Shown piece by piece: positions 54,589 to 64,000 of a stretch of 64,000 bases of DNA. Under the pieces are notes generated by a model. It was not told the DNA's origin. It was given only the letters and a program-made list of their open reading frames with translations, and made no database searches. The DNA comes from Phoronis australis (Eukaryota > Phoronida > Phoronidae). The DNA lies in assembly GCA_002633005.1 (NCBI GenBank), contig NMRA01000325.1:289290-353289 (forward strand), read 5' to 3'. Both the position numbers and the translations under genes were made by a program. The first letter of the stretch is position 1; each line of letters begins with the position of its first letter.

Positions 54589-55718
54589 TCAATCCACTAA
54601 ACGTAGCTGTTTCTTCCAACCAGAAATGCTTTTCCATGTTTCTTCAATCAAGATTTCCTCCCAAGACATAATTATCCTGTCTTTTAACTCCTGCTCAGTC
54701 AATTTGTCTCTCATTGCCCAGTAAACTTTCTCCTTCAGAGAGTCCCACATGACATAGTCCATTGGATTGTAGTCATGACTGAGCAGAGGCCACTCATCTG
54801 TTTTGATGAAGTTTGATGAAACTAGGTTATCTTGCTGGTGTGTGAAGGAGCTCCACCTTGCTGAAACACTGTTTTCAGGATAAAGTCACCTGCAATCCAG
54901 GAGAAGATTTTTATCCAATAACTGCATGTACCATTGACTGTTAACTTTGGCTCTATCAGTGTCAAAAATGAATATTTGTTCCTTTCCAAGATACTCCAGT
55001 GGAAACGATTTCTAATGTAAAGTCTTTTTCATCAGTGAAAATGATTCTTTTCACATCAGTGGCTTAATGGCGGTCATGAAGTATCGGCATTGAGTTTTTC
55101 TTTTCCTTCTAACATTTTGGTATCTCCGTGATACCCACATTTTTTGAAGGGTTTTAGTTCCGTTTATTTTCGCCATTCTTTGTACAGAAGACTTGCTCAC
55201 TTGTAAATTGTTTGCGACTTCTCTCAGAGATTTGTAATTCCCCCGGAAGTATCCTGGAACTGAATCAGTTCCTCATCATGCGCGCACACAGGGGGGCTCG
55301 GAGGGCTCGAATAAGTCCCCCATTTGGCGAGGTCTGCCTCAGAGAAGCCAAAAAGTCCAGAGAAAATGAGACAAAAGTCCACTAAAAAGGCATAAACGTA
55401 CAATTCACAGTTCCAGACGTGGTACCTTGTTTTTTTTAGTCCTCCCGCTTTTTGGTTAGTAAAAGGTCCACATCGTTGGAAATTAGAGCCCCCACATTAC
55501 TGGCTGGGTGCGCGCATGGTCATCATGATCATCGTTCTCTTTTGACTGCCATTTTTACACACAACAGAACCTGTGTTGCGTATTTTACCAATAAGTCTAT
55601 TTACAGTTGCACGAAACCACCCTTTCCCGGGAAACTTCTTTACAATTCTTCTTTCGCCCCACCCTTTCTCATTGAAACAGGTTTTAATTGTAAATTCAGC
55701 ACTTTCGCTCAAAGGCAT
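54589..55718 (-). pseudogene. Broken Tc1/mariner transposase
   Basis: The N-terminal helix-turn-helix part runs from MPLSES near 55718 (GWGERRIVKKFP, TVNRLIGKIRNTGSV). It is cut by an insertion at about 55278-55518. The catalytic part downstream has stops, but its last stretch is open: EWPLLSHDYNPMDYVMWDSL is the hallmark 'WP..SPDxNPxDYxxW' block before the final acidic residue. The last ~70 codons to the stop at 54589 are intact. Not functional as it stands. Confidence 0.88.
55278..55518. mobile_element. ~240-bp insertion inside the mariner transposase
   Basis: Bounded by inverted CATGCGCGCAC (55278) and GTGCGCGCATG (ending 55518). It interrupts the frame between the helix-turn-helix and catalytic parts of the transposase. 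Non-coding and more GC-rich than its surroundings; a MITE is likely. Confidence 0.6.
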
Positions 55719-56029
55719 CCTTACAACCCGAAATATTGAACAGAACTGATTTGGATCCACGCCTGACAATAAAAAACAATAGACTTGAGACCCAAGCAGT
55801 CAATATTTTGGCTGGCAGATGCCAGCACAGCATGAACACTATAAAAGTCACAGTGATATTGCATTTTTCATCCCACTACACTTCCATAATTTGTTATATT
55901 TCTCTGAGACACTTTGTAGACTTGCTGATGACACCCTGAAGATACGTTGGGAAAATGTGAAAATATTCCGTCGGTCAGTTGCTGAGAAATTACCTGTCAA
56001 AAAGTGGCTTACCTTTTTGGAACACCTGA

Positions 56030-59000
56030 TATATTATGAAGACGGAAAATTTGAAAATTGTAGTCTCATTCTGTATGCCTCTTTTTGCCGGATGGTCTTC
56101 TCAGCTTTCCTTATTGCAAGATTAGCTAACGCAGTGGCCATCTTGGAGAATTGTTGAAACCGACTCACTTTAGAAAAATGTTGAACTGTAAATAGTTGTT
56201 GCATCCTTTAAACGCTTTCTTTTCCGGATTAGATTCGTCCAATCCAGCGAGACATTTATTATTTTCATATCAGCAGTCATAACACTGTAGGTTGGTTGTG
56301 ACACTGATGGTGTAGGCAGACTAATGCAGCAAGACATCCTTCTCATGCCAGGAAGTCTGCTGCTGCATTACAAGACCTCTTTTTCCTTAGGCGGTACAAG
56401 TCTGAGTTGTAGGCAAAGATTATTATGCTAATGCCATATTTATGTAAATGTGCCTAAAATTCCGAATACTGTGAATTTTAAAATGACAAGCAATGCCGCT
56501 CAAGGTAAATTTGTTTTTTTCATGATTGGTAGTTTCTGTTTAGCTGTTTTTAATGTGTTTTTGTCCCTTCATGTTGTACCGAATTCTAGGTTTATTGGAT
56601 GAAGATGTTTTGTAAGGTTTCTTCACTTTATAACACAAAATGGCGGAGCAGGGAAATTTTCAGTAAAAATAAACTGCGAAAACGTTACTTCGTTATTTTT
56701 GCATTTTAACAATGTAGTGAGATTTTGAAAACTTATAATGAATTTTTTTTGTCTGTTTGGAAGCTTCACTTTAAAGAATAATCGTAAAGATAAACGTGAT
56801 CATGGTTGTATTAAAGACGTATTTGCATGCTCTTAACGACAATTCTATTTTAACAAAATCTACGCTAAACAACGTGCAGTTGTATTCATTGACAACTTTA
56901 GATGTGGAAACAAAAAATTCTGCAAATAGGTGACCTGTGCAATAATGACGTACTTCGCAGGCTCACATGTAGCCTCCATCATGCCAGTGTTATTTCCCTG
57001 CACGTTACGATACTTACTGGATATGGTTCAGTCATTTGCAGCGGAAATTTTTCGCCACAAAACTCTTTCTTAAAAACGATAATTTTTAACCTAATTTATG
57101 GTCACATTGTGGCTATGTGTTGTGTTTCTAACTGATTTGGTCGAGCAACCACTGACTGATCAGCTTGCAAGTTCCACTTTAAAGTTGTTATTTTGTGGAC
57201 TAAAATGTCACGGTCCTTTTGTTTTGTATGTAAAATGATGTCTTATAATAATAACCTAGAAAGTGTTGTTTGTCGCCTGTTAGTGAGAAAAATGGTGTAG
57301 GTTTAGTCTGGACTGTAGTCTGCACGTTATCTTCAACTCGACTGCTACCCACACAGTTGAATGTCACTTGGCATATTCCACACGGAGATGTTTTCTTTCA
57401 CTTCGCAATTAACGCCCTGGAAAGGTTATAAAAGTTCAAACTGCAGAGAATAGGTCGCAAAGTCTGTCTGCACAAACAAGTTGCATTACGTAATCGCTGT
57501 CTGGTGTGGCTGCGGGGAATCCCAAGCGGTCTGCTGAAGTTACATGGCATTATCAAGCATGACGCAGACAGCGTCTACGGAGATTGCTTATTTTGCTAGC
57601 TCTACTCTAAAACACCAGCGCTATGTGTTTCTTCACACAAACTTTCCTTTCCGGTAGTGCGTTGGAAACAAACGACCGGACTACAGGGCAGTTGAATGTT
57701 TATTTAGTAATGTTTTTATTCTCTTAGTGTTATACGCTTTAACTTAAAAATTAATGAGACTAAATGCGGTCCTCGATTTAACCTTCTCTTGGAATATCTG
57801 CCAACCAACAGAGCTTGTTTGTCATCTCGGCGGCTGGCTCAGACAGAGTTTTCACACTTGGGTTTTAATGGTTCAAAATTTGAGTATTTGTCTGGAATTC
57901 TGGACTTGTGTTAAATCTCGAACACGACATCCAATTTGAACTCCGATTGGCGGCTTTCCGATCTCGGTCAAGTGCGACTACATGTCAGTTTGTACAGTAA
58001 TTGTCCCATCATGGGTCAATACTGACTTCATATTCAAATCAAGTAACATAACAGTACACGACGAAAGTATTCAAGACAAAACATCGCTTTCCCGTCTTGA
58101 CCATAATACCCGTCATTCTAGCAACTGGTAAATTCCGCGTGCACTCAGACGCGTTGGGCCGTGACGACGGGAAATTTCTGGTCAGTTTGCCCGATTATTT
58201 TTGGCGTGCACTGTATGCTACATGATGCAATGCCACGTATCGTTTCAGATGGTCAGGGACGATACATTGATCATAAATGCCTGCTAAGTGCCCGCTAACG
58301 TTCACGAAATCTTCAATTGAACAGCTAACAGACAGCAGCATCTTCCAATCGTTCTCTACACGCGCATTTTGTTTTTAATCAAACAGTTTTAAAAAACAAG
58401 TCAATATGAAGGTGGTGTGGAAGTATGTGGGAAAAATACATTAGCGAAACACACCATTGGTAGGTGGTAAATTTTCACTTGACAAGTTTTCCCTTCTGTG
58501 GGTGTCAAAAATGGGGACTTGCACATTAATTTATTTTCACATTAATTTATTTTCGCGGTTAGATTCGCTAGGAACATAGGTCGTTCGGGCGCCCATCTTC
58601 TCGTGTATATGAACGGAACAAAGAGAACTTGTCATTTAATTGACCGTTACTATATATCACAAATTTCAGGTCGATATGCCAATGCCGGTGTATAATTGAT
58701 AATCGGATATTCGAAACCTTAGGCGTGCGTATGAACAAAAAGTTTATGTTCAATTTTAAGTTCGGTACCGTGAGGCCTTTACCTTCATCGCGTTTGCAAC
58801 GAAGTTACGGGCATGGGTGACATCTGAATTCGACGAAACGTAAATTGATGGTTTTTTTACCGTTTCACGTACAAGCTACGATTAAATTGAAATCTTACTA
58901 CCATTACTATACGTCTTTTGCGTATTACATTTCGACGTCACTACATTATATTTGTCGGCGTGTTTGCACATTTGCTGCACGCGCTTTTGAACTGTAATCG

Positions 59001-61180
59001 TTTTTCTGAGCCCTATGGTAACTGCGTAGTCAATCTGTGTGAAGATATATGTTTATACATTTATGTACGAGTTGTGCGGCAATGTTCAAACTTCAGCGTG
59101 TTTTGCGACACTAGCCCTATTTTATTGTGAAAATTCACATTTTTCAGTTCACAAGTGGAGCCCCAGCGTTCCACGAGCCCTGCAAAAAGTATTTTCACTC
59201 CTGCCACTCTTAACCTGTTGAAAACTAAGAAAAACGGTTTGCTTAGTCGTCTCTCGTGTTTGTCGATAGATGCAATTTACTTAGTTACTCGGGAAGGTGA
59301 AAACTGGAACACACACCCTGTGGAGTCGACACGGCAAAAACCCACCCATTCAGAGAGATGGCGCGATTAAAAGCGAGGACCCATTTTTTGTACGGAACTT
59401 CCATGTAAGTCGTCCTTTCGTAGAAGGTTTGCTGCGAGATAAATATTCGAAAAATCATAGCTTTGAGGGTGGTTGTTTGCCTGTTGAACATATTTACCGA
59501 AAGGGTTATAAGTTTGCTTATTGTCCGCAAGATAACAAAACATGCTGGAAATTAATATTTGAAGGAATTCAAACCTCACTTACAGTTAAGACCCCAAACC
59601 TCACTCCTTGTCATATCTGTGACACTACAACTAACTTGTTAAAATTCTTACAATTCGATTTCAGTATTGTCAGTTGAAAGACTATGAAGGTTTTTGTCCA
59701 AACAGTTACGTTTTATGTTTCTATGGAAACATGCGTCTGACGGTAAAGTTTGACCAAAACTTTTGTTGTTGCAGGCATGTGGTGCTCTCTGATACGCTTC
59801 ATCAAGAGCGGTCTTCTGATACCTGCCGATAGTTGCCATCCTGAGAGGTGACTCAAAACTTATTTAGACGCAGATTTAGAACCGGATACATGTACTCAGG
59901 CAACGCAAAAAGTTGGCGTGTACAGAACCCGAGAAATTACTCCTGACTCCATAATACACTTATACATTCACTGGTGGTATGCCTTGAAACTTTTCTGTTC
60001 AAACACTCAAAATTGACTTCGTGAAAAACTAGCTACACCTAGCAAAGATATACAGTATCTTTGCACCTAATGCTCAAGTTTAGACTACGTGGCATATTTC
60101 TCATAATATTTGGAAAAAGTGACCTATGACCTTCGGTGTAAACAAAACAATGGTGATAGCTTTTAGTATGTCTTGGAGGCGCAAGTCCTATCTAAAATTT
60201 GTTGTAAAGGTCGCGTAGTATTCCAATATCAAATGGCAAATTCTCTCTGAAATTTTTACTGGGTAATTTTTTGAGCACATGCACGAACGTTTATTATTAG
60301 TTAGGGGCGGAGAATTTGAAAACTGGGTTGACTGAGGAGCAGTTTATATTTTGTCTCTTTCTAAACTAGTGAATCTGACGATTTTCTAGAAATTCTTGCA
60401 ATATTCAAAGTGAATAACCCATGTTAGCATCCCCAAGAAACATATTTGCCACGATCTGTTTAAATGTCATTGTTACGAATTTCGCGTTCCAGGCCACTTT
60501 AAAATTGGTGTTGGGAATGCACTGTAAGTCTTCCATAGTTGCAAAAAGCAAACCTTTTTATTGCTCAAATTTTATCACAACCAGTTCCCAATATCCGGTG
60601 CACTTATCTCTACTGACAACTACAGATACACTAATAATAGTCCGCATCACACCATGTACTACACAATGCACTTAGTTATCTGATTAATTATCACTCAACA
60701 GTGCATATTACGTTTATCTCGGTTTCATTACCTATCCAGACACCACAAACTCACAAACACGAGGTGGCTTGCCGCTGATCTCGAACTTGCACTATGAACC
60801 TCCAGGGGAGTGGGCCTGACGAAAAGACGTGCCAAAAGTCAACGAACAGCATAAAAAGTTTCGCAATCCTTGGTAGTTAACCCGTCCGTATTCAAAGGTT
60901 CAATTTTGTGCCGGCGGCTGATGCAAACTTTCGAGGTGGAATCCTATCACAACAAATTCGATGGGCTAGCAAGAAATCAACTGTTGCGGGAAACACCGCT
61001 CCCCTCCTGCCACATGACACATCCAGGAAGTGTTTAGACTGGTTTTGTCGGGGGAGGAACTAATTAATGTTACAGAACCACTGTAGTTGAATTCTTTAAC
61101 TAGTGTTTGATGGGTATGAATAATAGAATAACGAACTCGCCAAAATGTTCCCTAGATCAACAAAATTGACGTTCAAGATA
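56030..61180. other. Intergenic region, nothing recognised
   Basis: About 5.1 kb between the mariner element and the 3' end of the Spot14-like gene. The longest plus frame (59297-59677, 126 codons) has no family motif, no flanking splice or promoter support and average composition. An AAAATGGCGG motif near 56.64 kb is isolated. Confidence 0.5.
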
Positions 61181-62375
61181 TTTATTTACAGTTATAAAAA
61201 TCAACAAAAACATTTTATACAAAACATGAAATTCATAACAAAATAACAACACGCCTACAATAAACTATCAATGCTGCCTTAAATGTTTAAACATAGACAC
61301 ACCTCACTGTTCAGTATAGAAACACTTAACCTTTAAAGTGTTTACACGCTGCTGATGCTGAAATAATCAAGACTACCAACCCATCAAAACATAATTTACC
61401 TACTTTAAATAGGAATTACATAACGCTGATGAGAGCAAAAGAGACAACCTACGTGAAATTAGCCAAATGGAAATTTCCGACGAAAATAATGTACACGTGA
61501 GCAAAAACAACCAACAAAATTACTACCATTTCATTACCTAGCGTTTTCAACGAGTTTACTTGTTTATGAACCAGCGTGAAGCATTCAGAAAGAGTGGTAC
61601 TGAGGTACCGTGGTACCAATACACGACAATTAGATGTGAATGATAACAGTCGCGAAACAATTGACAAGACCATACCTGAAACTCACAGGTAAATCACTTA
61701 TACACCTCTATACAAGCTAAACAATGCTATGAAGGGAATTCCCCTCAGAACTGAGAACAACAAATGATCACAAACGATTTGCGAAAAGCTGAAAGGCAGG
61801 TTTACAATCCGCCGTTTATTGTAATGAATAGAATGAGATTAGGTGTACAAAAATAACTTGTGGAACTAAAATCCCATCTGTACTTCAATTTTGCAACATT
61901 TAGTAAAGTAAGCCTACTTTACTTCATATTTGTCAAAGGAATGTCGAACATTAAATAAAAACACCAATGTAGCCCACTCCAGATTACACGAAGCAGGCAC
62001 ATGTACTAAAATGATTTAGTAGACGAGTGGGTAAATTGCACAAAAATTAATTGGAACAATCAACCTAAAAATTTCAGAAACTAAAATTATAGATGGCAGC
62101 ACACGGCAACGTTAAACTTTCTGCCACAATAACTGTTTACTGGACCACATGCAAGGACTTTCTGTCACGCCCAATTAAACTCTGATTGCAGTGCATCACC
62201 CGGTCTAAATAAACTAAATACAAAACTCATCTCGAGCAGCCAAATTTGCAGAGGTGCCAAGCTTAGTTTAGATCACACTGCACAGGGCATAGTTTTGACA
62301 CCGGTTGCGAGTTTTATAGCAACTACTAGACTTGACAAAACAAAGTCTCACAGTATCTGGGACGATGCATTTCGC
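61181..62375 (-). other. 3' UTR of the Spot14-like gene with poly(A) signal
   Basis: About 1.2 kb after the stop codon on the minus strand. TTTATT at 61181-61186 reads AATAAA on the gene strand. AT-rich and without a coding frame. Confidence 0.55.
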
Positions 62376-62777
62376 CTAATATAACAACGGCGAGCTCCTC
62401 TTTTGACCGTCACCTAAGTCCTCTTGGTATCTTGATGTCACGACATTCGCACCTTGCGTAAGATTCCTCAAGCTCTGTGCCAGTCCTTGTAAATGGAACC
62501 TAAAGTTTTGTAAACACTTCTCCTCGTCTTCAGAATAATCGATATTGACTACTCCAGGTCCTAAAACGAGTTCTTCTTTAATACCATTAAGCATCTTGTA
62601 AAACGCGTACAAGTCTTCCGGGGCTTTGTCTGTGGTTAATCTCTTCTCGACAATTTTTCCGGGAATGTCCATAAGCCGACTGGGCAGCAAAACTGTACTG
62701 TTCATGTTTTCAACAGACTGAACAAACTGGTTCATGGAAGATAATAACGCAGAGTTTGACTTCTTTTCGTTTTCCAT
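62376..62777 (-). CDS. MID1IP1: Spot14 family protein (MID1IP1/THRSP-like), coding region in one exon
   Basis: Family members (THRSP/Spot14 and MID1IP1/S14R) promote acetyl-CoA carboxylase polymerisation and lipogenesis; MID1IP1 also binds the microtubule-associated MID1. The 133-residue frame matches the family at both ends. At the N-terminus LLSSMNQFVQSVENMNSTVLLPSRLMDIP aligns with the human NAMNRFIGAVNNMDQTV..PS pattern (only key residues cited). At the C-terminus FRFHLQGLAQSLRNLT aligns with FHYHLRGLHTVLSKLT, followed by ANVVTSRYQEDLG against ANILTNRYKQEIG. The acidic spacer in the middle is shorter than in MID1IP1 (183 residues) and nearer THRSP (146). The start is the only ATG that includes the conserved N-terminal block. 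An acceptor-like site near 62890 suggests a 5' UTR intron. Orthology to one of the two vertebrate paralogues cannot be decided, so the symbol is provisional. Confidence 0.87.
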   Translation of the reverse strand: MENEKKSNSALLSSMNQFVQSVENMNSTVLLPSRLMDIPGKIVEKRLTTDKAPEDLYAFYKMLNGIKEELVLGPGVVNIDYSEDEEKCLQNFRFHLQGLAQSLRNLTQGANVVTSRYQEDLGDGQKRSSPLLY

Positions 62778-63206
62778 TATTCAAAATCTGCTTTCCCAGG
62801 CCTTGAATTGATAAGTCAGAATGCAGCAGAAAATAAACGCTACCGTACAACCTCGACCGGCTCCACTGCACGAATAAGACTGCCGGTACCTGCGCAAAAG
62901 ACAGAATATGAAGCTTCAGTAAACTGAATGTGCCGAAAACAAGCAACTACATGAGCCTGAAACGTGAAACCAGTAGTACCGGCATCCTATTTGTTTGTAT
63001 TTATTCCTTAGGGGAGACGCATCATATTTATGATTTTTAAAAGATCGCGTAATTCAAAAAAAAATAGGTTTTTGTATATACATCGTTTATTCTGTAGTTA
63101 AAATATACTCTTCTACGTTACAGCAAATTAATCTATATGTTTGTTTTTAAATTGCTCTGACTTTTCAGAAGTAAACTCCCTCGTTAAAAGTAAACTCGTC
63201 TAAAAC

Positions 63207-63251
63207 TGACCCAGGTCATGATCACGCGGCTTCCACGCCCCCTGCGATTGG
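63207..63251 (-). promoter_or_regulatory. Candidate Spot14-like promoter: nuclear-receptor, GC-box and CCAAT motifs
   Basis: TGACCC at 63207-63212 abuts AGGTCA at 63213-63218, an everted pair of nuclear-receptor half-sites with no spacer. CCACGCCCCC (Sp/KLF type) lies at 63233-63242 and ATTGG (CCAAT on the gene strand) at 63247-63251. The group is about 430 bp upstream of the Spot14-like start codon. The transcription start itself is not identified. Confidence 0.4.
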
Positions 63252-63259
63252 TTCAATTT

Positions 63260-64000
63260 CATTGAACTATAAGGTGGCAATAGTTGTTTGTACATGTAGA
63301 AACCATCGATTGAATTGTTTGCAGCTCTTAGGACTGAGCATAAATGAGTTGCTTGATTCAATAATAGAAACAATGTCAACAACAAGGTAATAGCTACGAG
63401 ACATAAACGTATATAGCACAATGTAAACAAAACGGAAGCAATATTTCAATGAAAAATAAATCTCATTGCATAATGCTTATTTATTTGACTTCATCGACTG
63501 GTATAATATTGTTTTATGCCCGAGGTTTTAAGATATGAAAATATCAAACAAACTTAACCCGGAAAAATGTACCAATTTTTGCTGAAATGTTCATTTGGTT
63601 GAATCCGCATCAGACCAGTTTACTATCTAACATCCCATATGTCAATCATTTTTAAGCCCAACAACCCAAACGCGTTTTGAAAGCATGTAATCAGTAACAA
63701 TTAAGCACTCACGAGGTGACAGGACCGTCTCCCAACGAGGATCGACTGACCAACACAGTATCATTTACAAATAAAATATAATTCGACGACATTTCTTGAG
63801 TCAGCTCAAAAATGGCAAAGAGACAATTCATGAAAAATTCGAGAAGAAGAAATGAAGACCACTAGTTGTCAAAAGCAGAAATGGTCACTTGGAATCACAT
63901 TCGATGCCAGGGGCAGATCCAGGATATTGAGTTCGGGGTGGAGAGGTGGGGCTGGGCAGAGTATTAGCCAGGACTTTGCCCGTCAGACATTCGCATTGCC
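63260..64000. other. Right edge, nothing recognised
   Basis: AT-rich sequence without conserved frames, RNA genes or clear repeats. An upstream exon of the Spot14-like transcript could lie here but cannot be shown. Confidence 0.4.

Larger units (their letters stand above)
54405..56029 (-). mobile_element. Tc1/mariner-type transposon, about 1.6 kb, decayed
   Basis: Inverted terminal repeats start TCAGGTGTCCCAA at 54405 and end TTGGAACACCTGA at 56029. They extend inward over about 50 bp ('GCCACTTTTTG' and the 'TTGCTGAGAAAT'-like segment). Both ends are flanked by TA (54403-54404 and 56030-56031), the target duplication of this superfamily. It contains a broken transposase on the minus strand and a smaller insertion. 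Confidence 0.88.

Noticed and set aside
59297-59677. 126-codon plus-strand frame
   Set aside because: The longest frame in the gene-free region, but without family motifs, repeats, signal peptide or transcription signals; kept only as a note.

Overview
This is a stretch of an animal nuclear genome. It has large AT-rich introns with GT..AG junctions, AATAAA poly(A) signals and many transposon remnants. The intron density, gene set and repeat types suggest a non-vertebrate bilaterian, plausibly an invertebrate deuterostome or a lophotrochozoan. The species cannot be fixed from the sequence alone. Five protein-coding genes can be assembled exon by exon, with every splice phase agreeing.

Layout. 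(1) 1-8.55 kb, plus strand: the 3' part of Rab6, a Golgi small GTPase. The window opens 13 bases before the end of an exon. (2) 8.55-17.9 kb: no recognisable gene, only a minisatellite, a hairpin and promoter-like motifs. (3) 18.0-28.7 kb, plus: a complete motin (angiomotin/AMOTL family) gene, a YAP/Hippo and cell-junction scaffold of 698 predicted residues. (4) 28.75-39.5 kb, minus: a complete TTC29 gene (ciliary and sperm-flagellar TPR protein, 463 residues), convergent with motin and nearly touching it tail to tail. (5) 39.9-42.0 kb: two abutting fold-back transposons, each with another element nested inside. (6) 43.4-54.2 kb, plus: a complete SUPT7L gene (STAF65-gamma, SAGA coactivator subunit, 418 residues). 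(7) 54.4-56.0 kb: a decayed Tc1/mariner element, itself invaded by a smaller element. (8) 56-61.2 kb: nothing recognisable. (9) 61.2-62.8 kb, minus: a Spot14/MID1IP1 family gene of 133 residues with its coding region in one exon.

The genes do not form an operon and their jobs are largely unrelated. The neighbourhood itself is informative: from general knowledge of the human map, RAB6B and AMOTL2 lie close together on 3q22, RAB6A, AMOTL1 and THRSP are all on 11q, and AMOT and MID1IP1 are both on X. The window therefore looks like a pre-duplication Rab6-motin-Spot14 linkage.

The most unusual signal is a repeat family found in Rab6 and motin introns (1421-3597, 23238-24478 and a diverged relative near 6.1-6.4 kb). 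It has a hairpin at each end. In the two long copies the core is a tandem array of roughly 150-bp units, each carrying a CTAGTGGC block that matches the CTCF core consensus on the minus strand. Nine such sites in the first copy are spaced about 145/161/146 bp. This looks like a Helentron/HINE- or bivalve 'pearl'-type element that could seed arrays of insulator-protein sites.
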